Below are positions 19,828 to 30,300 of a stretch of 64,000 nt of DNA, one piece after another (position 1 is the stretch's first letter; each line of letters begins with the position of its first letter). The notes below the pieces were generated by a model. It ran no database searches, was not told the origin of the DNA, and saw only the letters and a program-made list of their open reading frames with translations. The stretch lies in NCBI GenBank assembly GCA_964019425.1, contig OZ025800.1, forward strand, positions 124,001-188,000, written 5' to 3'. The stretch is from Flectonema sp. DT1601 (Eukaryota; Euglenozoa; Diplonemea; Diplonemida; Diplonemidae). Made by a program: the position numbers and the translations under genes.

Positions 19828-21354
19828 CTACCTAACTTCTGGTTCATCAATGCGAGCAGAAGTAGATCCTATTGTATTACTACTGGTACTGATTGCAGTA
19901 TTCTTTGAAGGAGAATGTGCTGAATGTGCTCTAGTGGTATCCTCAATTGTAATCATCTGTCCGTGTTGGTCTTCTAAGTTATCGAAGACAGACTCAGATA
20001 TACTTTTTCTCAACTGTGAGAGTCGTCGAGCTTCAGCACTAACAGGATTGACTGGTGCTAAGTCAACGCAGGGATGATCTTCACCGATAGCTGCGAGTGC
20101 CATTCCAGTGGCAGACATACCCCGAGATCTCGATTTCCGTGAATGATTCATGAGAGCTTCTCCTACGCTTATGCGCCGGAGACAGTGTGGACAGTTAGCA
20201 AGTTTTTTCTTTACTTGTGCTGCTACTTCAACTTGAATAACTTCCGCAATGTCTTCTGTGAGTGATTCCATTTTCCAAACTAACCGCCGCAATGCTTCAG
20301 CATCGTCAACGACAGGTCCGACGAAACTTGCAGTAGTTGACGCGTCTGAGTCAACACCCTCTCCACATCGTTCAGCGCGTTCGCGACGTTTCTTGCGAGC
20401 TATTCGTGCTGCCATCTTTTTCCGCTTTCGGAATTGATCGCGAACCTCAGTGAACCGAGACCCTATCATAATAATTGGAAATGCGACAATCAGAAGACCA
20501 ACAAGCATTGCTAATATACCAATACAATAACCTGGTAATGTGACTGGAACGATGTCACCAAAACCAACTGTTGTCACGGTTTCAAGACACCACCAGAAAC
20601 CCATCGGAATAGATTCAAATGGATGGGGTTTTGGACCTCCGTATACCGTTTTTCGTATCCACTTTCGCTTTTCTTCATCCCAGTAAGCAGCTGTTTGTTC
20701 AGCGAAATAGATACCTGAACCGAATAAAACAGTCGTCAAAGTCATTAAAAAGAATAACAATGACAAGGCATCAGTACTACTAGCAAGACACGTCATTACA
20801 ACTTGCACTCCTTCGTTGTATTTTGATAGTTTGAAGACTCGAAATATTCGAGTCAAGCGAATAACTCTCAAAATAATAAGCTCCTTTGCCCCACCATTTT
20901 CACCTCTTGTTATTCTCATAACGATGTCAAGGTAGAAAGGTACGATAGCAACAACATCAACCCAGTTCATAAACGACATCGAAAACTGCTTCAAAGACTC
21001 ACACGTTATTACCTTTATAAAGACTTCTAGTGTAAACCATCCAACACACATTGCTTCAAGTAGAAAGAATCCAAACAGGTCTCTGTCATAGAATTCAGGT
21101 AAGCTCTCAACTGTAAGAACTACTACAGATAAAGTGATTACACTAAATGATAGAAACACGACTGGTTTTGAAGCCCAATGGCTCTCAGCGTATGCTTCTT
21201 CTTCAGATCCAATTGGATCAAGCAGAGCGTGTATTTTTCTAGCTCTGCTGATCTCAATAGCATCAGTGTAGACATCACTTTGTTGAGGCTGCGGTGCTTC
21301 AGTTGCTTCATCTGTTCCTGAGTTACCACTGTCGGTATTCTCCTCCGCGTTCAT
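19828..21354 (-). CDS. Voltage-gated K+ channel subunit
   Basis: A 508-residue, intron-free six-helix channel subunit. S1 about 64-82, S2 about 94-116, S3 about 131-147, S4 about 159-179 with the regular charges R163, R166, R169, R172, K174, K177, S5 about 196-216, pore helix and filter at 250-270, S6 about 274-298. The filter reads TVGFGD (262-267), the Phe form of the usual TVGYGD, still potassium-selective in known channels. The S6 bend is AFPIIMI with one proline, where Shaker has PVP. There is no N-terminal T1 assembly domain; the N terminus is acidic and disordered. The C-terminal 200 residues are Arg-rich after S6 and then Ser/Thr-rich, with a CPHC pair near residue 390. ATG lies 7 nt after AAAACAAAAAAACAG. 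Confidence 0.9.
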   Translation of the reverse strand: MNAEENTDSGNSGTDEATEAPQPQQSDVYTDAIEISRARKIHALLDPIGSEEEAYAESHWASKPVVFLSFSVITLSVVVLTVESLPEFYDRDLFGFFLLEAMCVGWFTLEVFIKVITCESLKQFSMSFMNWVDVVAIVPFYLDIVMRITRGENGGAKELIILRVIRLTRIFRVFKLSKYNEGVQVVMTCLASSTDALSLLFFLMTLTTVLFGSGIYFAEQTAAYWDEEKRKWIRKTVYGGPKPHPFESIPMGFWWCLETVTTVGFGDIVPVTLPGYCIGILAMLVGLLIVAFPIIMIGSRFTEVRDQFRKRKKMAARIARKKRRERAERCGEGVDSDASTTASFVGPVVDDAEALRRLVWKMESLTEDIAEVIQVEVAAQVKKKLANCPHCLRRISVGEALMNHSRKSRSRGMSATGMALAAIGEDHPCVDLAPVNPVSAEARRLSQLRKSISESVFDNLEDQHGQMITIEDTTRAHSAHSPSKNTAISTSSNTIGSTSARIDEPEVR

Positions 21355-21519
21355 TGGTCGACTGTTTTTTTGTTTTTGTTATTTTCACAACACCATAAAT
21401 GAATCACTTCATTACAATATTTTAAAACAATTGTTACATACACATCATTATTCTGGGACATTCATTTAGACCGGTCACCTGCTGACAGGTCGTAATACTA
21501 CAGCAGAGCGTCTTGTGCC

Positions 21520-21541
21520 GGGGAGGTGGGGGGAGGGGGGG
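21520..21541 (+). other. G-rich tract, possible G-quadruplex
   Basis: Runs of 4, 2, 6 and 7 guanines separated by single A or T bases on the plus strand. It lies about 75 bp outside the low-coordinate end of the tandem array and is the only such tract I saw in the window. Confidence 0.5.
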
Positions 21542-21760
21542 ACGGAACTCTGAGAAGGAAGATAAATTGATATCAAATAATTTAAAACAATAATAAATAA
21601 TTCCGCACATTTTTTTTATTTTACCTTGTACACTCACAACACATTTGTATGTCTTTGAGAAATAAATAAAACATAAAAAGAAGACACTGCCAACACAACT
21701 CTTTATGCGTCGTCAACACATCGTGTATTGATTTCACAATGTGGACAACTTTGAAAGACC

Positions 21761-21802
21761 GAGTGAAGTGAAAACCAACTTCCAAAGGCAATCACTTCAC
21801 TC
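21761..21802 (-). ncRNA. 11-bp perfect stem-loop in array spacer (17 copies)
   Basis: GAGTGAAGTGA at 21761-21771 pairs perfectly with TCACTTCACTC at 21792-21802 around a 20-nt loop. It lies about 260 nt past the stop codon in transcript sense and recurs every 1,373 bp up to 43729-43770. A smaller near-palindrome (GGCCGACTAGTCAGCC, near 21908) lies closer to the stop. Possible roles are mRNA 3' end control or stability; it matches no stem-loop family I know. Confidence 0.55.
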
Positions 21803-22062
21803 AAGGAAATATTGAAAAATGGAGAGGAAGAATTAAAATAGAAAACAAGCAAATAGATTACTGAATCAAATTGCCATCAAATCATCTGCTGGGTGTGAAC
21901 CATCGAGGCCGACTAGTCAGCCTTCTGAAGGATCACTCAATTGTATAAAAAGAGGAAAAATAATAAAAATGAAACGACTTCGACGAGATATCTGTATCGC
22001 ATACTCGGAACTTCCAAGTAGTGAAATCCCATCGCACTAAGTCACTGAGTAGTGGAATCTAA

Positions 22063-22794
22063 TCACGCTACGACATCAAAATTTATCCAACGAGGAGCAG
22101 GAAGGCAGTGACGAGGGCACATTCTCGCATCAGGTCCCTGTGGTCTGGGGTTGCTTGTCTTTGGGCAAAAGTGTACTCTCACACACTTACCGTCATCAGG
22201 AGTGCAAACATTTGGCTCCTCGCAGTTGTGCGGTCCGCGGTGTTTGCAAACATCTTCTTCTTGAGCTCCGAAGATGGCGATGTACTTCGCGTCATTCTCA
22301 AGTTCTGGAAGCAACACGTGCTCCCCAGCCTCAACACGAATTCGGAACGCAACCATCGGCTGAACGAACTTCTCAAACATGTCCGGAACAATAAATCCTG
22401 GAGCACAAGAACCTCCCTGGTGACCCTGAGCAGTCAGAGCCGATGCCAATCCTCCGTTGACAGGACCTGAGCATCCCGGGCAGTGGTACACATTCACAAA
22501 GAAGTCACATCCGATGTGATCAGAGTTTTCATTGCATCTCAATTTGAGTACACTCCCCCTCGGAGTGACTTCATGAACTGGGAAGTAGTATTGGTTTAAC
22601 ATCACTGATGGAATGTTAATCAGTTCTTCATTATCATTTCCAAAAGGAATTCTCAAATCATTACTATCTTTCATAACACGTTGTACTCTAACTGTTGAAT
22701 AATGTCTTCTTAGGATGTGAACTTCTGGACCGCTGATGGCTGCACCGTTGACAGTGGCTGCCAACATAAATAGAATTGCTGCGAATGCCTTCAT
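22063..22794 (-). CDS. Secreted 12-cysteine protein, array copy at low-coordinate end
   Basis: A 243-residue protein; the family is not recognised. Residues 1-18 form a clear signal peptide (MKAFAAILFMLAATVNGA), so it enters the secretory path. Twelve cysteines, an even number, stand at 87, 96, 105, 108, 130, 183, 191, 197, 204, 210, 226 and 230, which suggests six disulfides. Residues 60-180 look like a beta-rich domain with a Gly-rich loop at 110-128; residues 183-230 are a compact Cys-rich module with an EGF-like CTPDDGKC turn. No membrane anchor, GPI-type tail or catalytic motif is seen. It may be a coat, wall, mucus or prey-contact protein; this is inference. A GTAAGT within codons 202-204 resembles a donor site, but the frame runs on with conserved-looking cysteines. 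This is the last copy in transcription order. Confidence 0.88.
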   Translation of the reverse strand: MKAFAAILFMLAATVNGAAISGPEVHILRRHYSTVRVQRVMKDSNDLRIPFGNDNEELINIPSVMLNQYYFPVHEVTPRGSVLKLRCNENSDHIGCDFFVNVYHCPGCSGPVNGGLASALTAQGHQGGSCAPGFIVPDMFEKFVQPMVAFRIRVEAGEHVLLPELENDAKYIAIFGAQEEDVCKHRGPHNCEEPNVCTPDDGKCVRVHFCPKTSNPRPQGPDARMCPRHCLPAPRWINFDVVA

Positions 22795-22824
22795 AATTAA
22801 TTAAGTTGAGGTTGAGAAATTAAC

Positions 22825-22827
22825 CTG
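22825..22827 (-). promoter_or_regulatory. Acceptor-like site of array units
   Basis: In transcript sense TATCTCCCCAATACAG ends here, 30 nt before the ATG. The site repeats in every unit and is kept in the first copy, where the sequence upstream becomes unique about 8 bp before it. It is likely the trans-splice acceptor for each monomer. Confidence 0.5.
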
Positions 22828-23435
22828 TATTGGGGAGATAGGATGACACAACACGACACATGCACTGCAATCAATGTATTTCTTTTTTTTTTTTTTATTA
22901 AGTTACTTTTGCATCACTCGTTTTTCATACAGCTCCCACTCGATCATCAATCAAATGCATCAACGTTTGCAGTACAAACACAATGCAGCCATTTTACCTT
23001 GTACACTCACAACACATTTGTATGTCTTTGAGAAATAAATAAAACATAAAAAGAAGACACTGCCAACACAACTCTTTATGCGTCGTCAACACATCGTGTA
23101 TTGATTTCACAATGTGGACAACTTTGAAAGACCGAGTGAAGTGAAAACCAACTTCCAAAGGCAATCACTTCACTCAAGGAAATATTGAAAAATGGAGAGG
23201 AAGAATTAAAATAGAAAACAAGCAAATAGATTACTGAATCAAATTGCCATCAAATCATCTGCTGGGTGTGAACCATCGAGGCCGACTAGTCAGCCTTCTG
23301 AAGGATCACTCAATTGTATAAAAAGAGGAAAAATAATAAAAATGAAACGACTTCGACGAGATATCTGTATCGCATACTCGGAACTTCCAAGTAGTGAAAT
23401 CCCATCGCACTAAGTCACTGAGTAGTGGAATCTAA

Positions 23436-24167
23436 TCACGCTACGACATCAAAATTTATCCAACGAGGAGCAGGAAGGCAGTGACGAGGGCACATTCTCG
23501 CATCAGGTCCCTGTGGTCTGGGGTTGCTTGTCTTTGGGCAAAAGTGTACTCTCACACACTTACCGTCATCAGGAGTGCAAACATTTGGCTCCTCGCAGTT
23601 GTGCGGTCCGCGGTGTTTGCAAACATCTTCTTCTTGAGCTCCGAAGATGGCGATGTACTTCGCGTCATTCTCAAGTTCTGGAAGCAACACGTGCTCCCCA
23701 GCCTCAACACGAATTCGGAACGCAACCATCGGCTGAACGAACTTCTCAAACATGTCCGGAACAATAAATCCTGGAGCACAAGAACCTCCCTGGTGACCCT
23801 GAGCAGTCAGAGCCGATGCCAATCCTCCGTTGACAGGACCTGAGCATCCCGGGCAGTGGTACACATTCACAAAGAAGTCACATCCGATGTGATCAGAGTT
23901 TTCATTGCATCTCAATTTGAGTACACTCCCCCTCGGAGTGACTTCATGAACTGGGAAGTAGTATTGGTTTAACATCACTGATGGAATGTTAATCAGTTCT
24001 TCATTATCATTTCCAAAAGGAATTCTCAAATCATTACTATCTTTCATAACACGTTGTACTCTAACTGTTGAATAATGTCTTCTTAGGATGTGAACTTCTG
24101 GACCGCTGATGGCTGCACCGTTGACAGTGGCTGCCAACATAAATAGAATTGCTGCGAATGCCTTCAT
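23436..24167 (-). CDS. Secreted 12-cysteine protein, array copy 2
   Basis: Same 243-residue product as the copy at 22063-22794, one period (1,373 bp) further up. Confidence 0.88.
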   Translation of the reverse strand: MKAFAAILFMLAATVNGAAISGPEVHILRRHYSTVRVQRVMKDSNDLRIPFGNDNEELINIPSVMLNQYYFPVHEVTPRGSVLKLRCNENSDHIGCDFFVNVYHCPGCSGPVNGGLASALTAQGHQGGSCAPGFIVPDMFEKFVQPMVAFRIRVEAGEHVLLPELENDAKYIAIFGAQEEDVCKHRGPHNCEEPNVCTPDDGKCVRVHFCPKTSNPRPQGPDARMCPRHCLPAPRWINFDVVA

Positions 24168-24808
24168 AATTAATTAAGTTGAGGTTGAGAAATTAACCTG
24201 TATTGGGGAGATAGGATGACACAACACGACACATGCACTGCAATCAATGTATTTCTTTTTTTTTTTTTTATTAAGTTACTTTTGCATCACTCGTTTTTCA
24301 TACAGCTCCCACTCGATCATCAATCAAATGCATCAACGTTTGCAGTACAAACACAATGCAGCCATTTTACCTTGTACACTCACAACACATTTGTATGTCT
24401 TTGAGAAATAAATAAAACATAAAAAGAAGACACTGCCAACACAACTCTTTATGCGTCGTCAACACATCGTGTATTGATTTCACAATGTGGACAACTTTGA
24501 AAGACCGAGTGAAGTGAAAACCAACTTCCAAAGGCAATCACTTCACTCAAGGAAATATTGAAAAATGGAGAGGAAGAATTAAAATAGAAAACAAGCAAAT
24601 AGATTACTGAATCAAATTGCCATCAAATCATCTGCTGGGTGTGAACCATCGAGGCCGACTAGTCAGCCTTCTGAAGGATCACTCAATTGTATAAAAAGAG
24701 GAAAAATAATAAAAATGAAACGACTTCGACGAGATATCTGTATCGCATACTCGGAACTTCCAAGTAGTGAAATCCCATCGCACTAAGTCACTGAGTAGTG
24801 GAATCTAA

Positions 24809-25540
24809 TCACGCTACGACATCAAAATTTATCCAACGAGGAGCAGGAAGGCAGTGACGAGGGCACATTCTCGCATCAGGTCCCTGTGGTCTGGGGTTGC
24901 TTGTCTTTGGGCAAAAGTGTACTCTCACACACTTACCGTCATCAGGAGTGCAAACATTTGGCTCCTCGCAGTTGTGCGGTCCGCGGTGTTTGCAAACATC
25001 TTCTTCTTGAGCTCCGAAGATGGCGATGTACTTCGCGTCATTCTCAAGTTCTGGAAGCAACACGTGCTCCCCAGCCTCAACACGAATTCGGAACGCAACC
25101 ATCGGCTGAACGAACTTCTCAAACATGTCCGGAACAATAAATCCTGGAGCACAAGAACCTCCCTGGTGACCCTGAGCAGTCAGAGCCGATGCCAATCCTC
25201 CGTTGACAGGACCTGAGCATCCCGGGCAGTGGTACACATTCACAAAGAAGTCACATCCGATGTGATCAGAGTTTTCATTGCATCTCAATTTGAGTACACT
25301 CCCCCTCGGAGTGACTTCATGAACTGGGAAGTAGTATTGGTTTAACATCACTGATGGAATGTTAATCAGTTCTTCATTATCATTTCCAAAAGGAATTCTC
25401 AAATCATTACTATCTTTCATAACACGTTGTACTCTAACTGTTGAATAATGTCTTCTTAGGATGTGAACTTCTGGACCGCTGATGGCTGCACCGTTGACAG
25501 TGGCTGCCAACATAAATAGAATTGCTGCGAATGCCTTCAT
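24809..25540 (-). CDS. Secreted 12-cysteine protein, array copy 3
   Basis: Identical product; spacing to its neighbours is 641 bp on each side. Confidence 0.88.
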   Translation of the reverse strand: MKAFAAILFMLAATVNGAAISGPEVHILRRHYSTVRVQRVMKDSNDLRIPFGNDNEELINIPSVMLNQYYFPVHEVTPRGSVLKLRCNENSDHIGCDFFVNVYHCPGCSGPVNGGLASALTAQGHQGGSCAPGFIVPDMFEKFVQPMVAFRIRVEAGEHVLLPELENDAKYIAIFGAQEEDVCKHRGPHNCEEPNVCTPDDGKCVRVHFCPKTSNPRPQGPDARMCPRHCLPAPRWINFDVVA

Positions 25541-26181
25541 AATTAATTAAGTTGAGGTTGAGAAATTAACCTGTATTGGGGAGATAGGATGACACAACAC
25601 GACACATGCACTGCAATCAATGTATTTCTTTTTTTTTTTTTTATTAAGTTACTTTTGCATCACTCGTTTTTCATACAGCTCCCACTCGATCATCAATCAA
25701 ATGCATCAACGTTTGCAGTACAAACACAATGCAGCCATTTTACCTTGTACACTCACAACACATTTGTATGTCTTTGAGAAATAAATAAAACATAAAAAGA
25801 AGACACTGCCAACACAACTCTTTATGCGTCGTCAACACATCGTGTATTGATTTCACAATGTGGACAACTTTGAAAGACCGAGTGAAGTGAAAACCAACTT
25901 CCAAAGGCAATCACTTCACTCAAGGAAATATTGAAAAATGGAGAGGAAGAATTAAAATAGAAAACAAGCAAATAGATTACTGAATCAAATTGCCATCAAA
26001 TCATCTGCTGGGTGTGAACCATCGAGGCCGACTAGTCAGCCTTCTGAAGGATCACTCAATTGTATAAAAAGAGGAAAAATAATAAAAATGAAACGACTTC
26101 GACGAGATATCTGTATCGCATACTCGGAACTTCCAAGTAGTGAAATCCCATCGCACTAAGTCACTGAGTAGTGGAATCTAA

Positions 26182-26913
26182 TCACGCTACGACATCAAAA
26201 TTTATCCAACGAGGAGCAGGAAGGCAGTGACGAGGGCACATTCTCGCATCAGGTCCCTGTGGTCTGGGGTTGCTTGTCTTTGGGCAAAAGTGTACTCTCA
26301 CACACTTACCGTCATCAGGAGTGCAAACATTTGGCTCCTCGCAGTTGTGCGGTCCGCGGTGTTTGCAAACATCTTCTTCTTGAGCTCCGAAGATGGCGAT
26401 GTACTTCGCGTCATTCTCAAGTTCTGGAAGCAACACGTGCTCCCCAGCCTCAACACGAATTCGGAACGCAACCATCGGCTGAACGAACTTCTCAAACATG
26501 TCCGGAACAATAAATCCTGGAGCACAAGAACCTCCCTGGTGACCCTGAGCAGTCAGAGCCGATGCCAATCCTCCGTTGACAGGACCTGAGCATCCCGGGC
26601 AGTGGTACACATTCACAAAGAAGTCACATCCGATGTGATCAGAGTTTTCATTGCATCTCAATTTGAGTACACTCCCCCTCGGAGTGACTTCATGAACTGG
26701 GAAGTAGTATTGGTTTAACATCACTGATGGAATGTTAATCAGTTCTTCATTATCATTTCCAAAAGGAATTCTCAAATCATTACTATCTTTCATAACACGT
26801 TGTACTCTAACTGTTGAATAATGTCTTCTTAGGATGTGAACTTCTGGACCGCTGATGGCTGCACCGTTGACAGTGGCTGCCAACATAAATAGAATTGCTG
26901 CGAATGCCTTCAT
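26182..26913 (-). CDS. Secreted 12-cysteine protein, array copy 4
   Basis: Identical product; own acceptor-like site and spacer stem-loop present. Confidence 0.88.
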   Translation of the reverse strand: MKAFAAILFMLAATVNGAAISGPEVHILRRHYSTVRVQRVMKDSNDLRIPFGNDNEELINIPSVMLNQYYFPVHEVTPRGSVLKLRCNENSDHIGCDFFVNVYHCPGCSGPVNGGLASALTAQGHQGGSCAPGFIVPDMFEKFVQPMVAFRIRVEAGEHVLLPELENDAKYIAIFGAQEEDVCKHRGPHNCEEPNVCTPDDGKCVRVHFCPKTSNPRPQGPDARMCPRHCLPAPRWINFDVVA

Positions 26914-27554
26914 AATTAATTAAGTTGAGGTTGAGAAATTAACCTGTATTGGGGAGATAGGATGACACAACACGACACATGCACTGCAATCAATGTATTT
27001 CTTTTTTTTTTTTTTATTAAGTTACTTTTGCATCACTCGTTTTTCATACAGCTCCCACTCGATCATCAATCAAATGCATCAACGTTTGCAGTACAAACAC
27101 AATGCAGCCATTTTACCTTGTACACTCACAACACATTTGTATGTCTTTGAGAAATAAATAAAACATAAAAAGAAGACACTGCCAACACAACTCTTTATGC
27201 GTCGTCAACACATCGTGTATTGATTTCACAATGTGGACAACTTTGAAAGACCGAGTGAAGTGAAAACCAACTTCCAAAGGCAATCACTTCACTCAAGGAA
27301 ATATTGAAAAATGGAGAGGAAGAATTAAAATAGAAAACAAGCAAATAGATTACTGAATCAAATTGCCATCAAATCATCTGCTGGGTGTGAACCATCGAGG
27401 CCGACTAGTCAGCCTTCTGAAGGATCACTCAATTGTATAAAAAGAGGAAAAATAATAAAAATGAAACGACTTCGACGAGATATCTGTATCGCATACTCGG
27501 AACTTCCAAGTAGTGAAATCCCATCGCACTAAGTCACTGAGTAGTGGAATCTAA

Positions 27555-28286
27555 TCACGCTACGACATCAAAATTTATCCAACGAGGAGCAGGAAGGCAG
27601 TGACGAGGGCACATTCTCGCATCAGGTCCCTGTGGTCTGGGGTTGCTTGTCTTTGGGCAAAAGTGTACTCTCACACACTTACCGTCATCAGGAGTGCAAA
27701 CATTTGGCTCCTCGCAGTTGTGCGGTCCGCGGTGTTTGCAAACATCTTCTTCTTGAGCTCCGAAGATGGCGATGTACTTCGCGTCATTCTCAAGTTCTGG
27801 AAGCAACACGTGCTCCCCAGCCTCAACACGAATTCGGAACGCAACCATCGGCTGAACGAACTTCTCAAACATGTCCGGAACAATAAATCCTGGAGCACAA
27901 GAACCTCCCTGGTGACCCTGAGCAGTCAGAGCCGATGCCAATCCTCCGTTGACAGGACCTGAGCATCCCGGGCAGTGGTACACATTCACAAAGAAGTCAC
28001 ATCCGATGTGATCAGAGTTTTCATTGCATCTCAATTTGAGTACACTCCCCCTCGGAGTGACTTCATGAACTGGGAAGTAGTATTGGTTTAACATCACTGA
28101 TGGAATGTTAATCAGTTCTTCATTATCATTTCCAAAAGGAATTCTCAAATCATTACTATCTTTCATAACACGTTGTACTCTAACTGTTGAATAATGTCTT
28201 CTTAGGATGTGAACTTCTGGACCGCTGATGGCTGCACCGTTGACAGTGGCTGCCAACATAAATAGAATTGCTGCGAATGCCTTCAT
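27555..28286 (-). CDS. Secreted 12-cysteine protein, array copy 5
   Basis: Identical product; no base difference from copy 1 noticed. Confidence 0.88.
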   Translation of the reverse strand: MKAFAAILFMLAATVNGAAISGPEVHILRRHYSTVRVQRVMKDSNDLRIPFGNDNEELINIPSVMLNQYYFPVHEVTPRGSVLKLRCNENSDHIGCDFFVNVYHCPGCSGPVNGGLASALTAQGHQGGSCAPGFIVPDMFEKFVQPMVAFRIRVEAGEHVLLPELENDAKYIAIFGAQEEDVCKHRGPHNCEEPNVCTPDDGKCVRVHFCPKTSNPRPQGPDARMCPRHCLPAPRWINFDVVA

Positions 28287-28927
28287 AATTAATTAAGTTG
28301 AGGTTGAGAAATTAACCTGTATTGGGGAGATAGGATGACACAACACGACACATGCACTGCAATCAATGTATTTCTTTTTTTTTTTTTTATTAAGTTACTT
28401 TTGCATCACTCGTTTTTCATACAGCTCCCACTCGATCATCAATCAAATGCATCAACGTTTGCAGTACAAACACAATGCAGCCATTTTACCTTGTACACTC
28501 ACAACACATTTGTATGTCTTTGAGAAATAAATAAAACATAAAAAGAAGACACTGCCAACACAACTCTTTATGCGTCGTCAACACATCGTGTATTGATTTC
28601 ACAATGTGGACAACTTTGAAAGACCGAGTGAAGTGAAAACCAACTTCCAAAGGCAATCACTTCACTCAAGGAAATATTGAAAAATGGAGAGGAAGAATTA
28701 AAATAGAAAACAAGCAAATAGATTACTGAATCAAATTGCCATCAAATCATCTGCTGGGTGTGAACCATCGAGGCCGACTAGTCAGCCTTCTGAAGGATCA
28801 CTCAATTGTATAAAAAGAGGAAAAATAATAAAAATGAAACGACTTCGACGAGATATCTGTATCGCATACTCGGAACTTCCAAGTAGTGAAATCCCATCGC
28901 ACTAAGTCACTGAGTAGTGGAATCTAA

Positions 28928-29659
28928 TCACGCTACGACATCAAAATTTATCCAACGAGGAGCAGGAAGGCAGTGACGAGGGCACATTCTCGCATCAGGT
29001 CCCTGTGGTCTGGGGTTGCTTGTCTTTGGGCAAAAGTGTACTCTCACACACTTACCGTCATCAGGAGTGCAAACATTTGGCTCCTCGCAGTTGTGCGGTC
29101 CGCGGTGTTTGCAAACATCTTCTTCTTGAGCTCCGAAGATGGCGATGTACTTCGCGTCATTCTCAAGTTCTGGAAGCAACACGTGCTCCCCAGCCTCAAC
29201 ACGAATTCGGAACGCAACCATCGGCTGAACGAACTTCTCAAACATGTCCGGAACAATAAATCCTGGAGCACAAGAACCTCCCTGGTGACCCTGAGCAGTC
29301 AGAGCCGATGCCAATCCTCCGTTGACAGGACCTGAGCATCCCGGGCAGTGGTACACATTCACAAAGAAGTCACATCCGATGTGATCAGAGTTTTCATTGC
29401 ATCTCAATTTGAGTACACTCCCCCTCGGAGTGACTTCATGAACTGGGAAGTAGTATTGGTTTAACATCACTGATGGAATGTTAATCAGTTCTTCATTATC
29501 ATTTCCAAAAGGAATTCTCAAATCATTACTATCTTTCATAACACGTTGTACTCTAACTGTTGAATAATGTCTTCTTAGGATGTGAACTTCTGGACCGCTG
29601 ATGGCTGCACCGTTGACAGTGGCTGCCAACATAAATAGAATTGCTGCGAATGCCTTCAT
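28928..29659 (-). CDS. Secreted 12-cysteine protein, array copy 6
   Basis: Identical product, whole frame. Confidence 0.88.
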   Translation of the reverse strand: MKAFAAILFMLAATVNGAAISGPEVHILRRHYSTVRVQRVMKDSNDLRIPFGNDNEELINIPSVMLNQYYFPVHEVTPRGSVLKLRCNENSDHIGCDFFVNVYHCPGCSGPVNGGLASALTAQGHQGGSCAPGFIVPDMFEKFVQPMVAFRIRVEAGEHVLLPELENDAKYIAIFGAQEEDVCKHRGPHNCEEPNVCTPDDGKCVRVHFCPKTSNPRPQGPDARMCPRHCLPAPRWINFDVVA

Positions 29660-30300
29660 AATTAATTAAGTTGAGGTTGAGAAATTAACCTGTATTGGGG
29701 AGATAGGATGACACAACACGACACATGCACTGCAATCAATGTATTTCTTTTTTTTTTTTTTATTAAGTTACTTTTGCATCACTCGTTTTTCATACAGCTC
29801 CCACTCGATCATCAATCAAATGCATCAACGTTTGCAGTACAAACACAATGCAGCCATTTTACCTTGTACACTCACAACACATTTGTATGTCTTTGAGAAA
29901 TAAATAAAACATAAAAAGAAGACACTGCCAACACAACTCTTTATGCGTCGTCAACACATCGTGTATTGATTTCACAATGTGGACAACTTTGAAAGACCGA
30001 GTGAAGTGAAAACCAACTTCCAAAGGCAATCACTTCACTCAAGGAAATATTGAAAAATGGAGAGGAAGAATTAAAATAGAAAACAAGCAAATAGATTACT
30101 GAATCAAATTGCCATCAAATCATCTGCTGGGTGTGAACCATCGAGGCCGACTAGTCAGCCTTCTGAAGGATCACTCAATTGTATAAAAAGAGGAAAAATA
30201 ATAAAAATGAAACGACTTCGACGAGATATCTGTATCGCATACTCGGAACTTCCAAGTAGTGAAATCCCATCGCACTAAGTCACTGAGTAGTGGAATCTAA

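Noticed and set aside
22179-22200. GTAAGT near codon 203 of the array gene as an intron donor
   Set aside because: The frame continues for 40 residues with regular cysteines to a stop; introns in this window mostly use GTATG, and no matching acceptor in phase is needed.
22108-22470. Plus-strand 120-codon and 84-codon frames repeated in each array unit
   Set aside because: They lie antisense to the Cys-rich gene, have no signal or domain, and recur only because the unit recurs.
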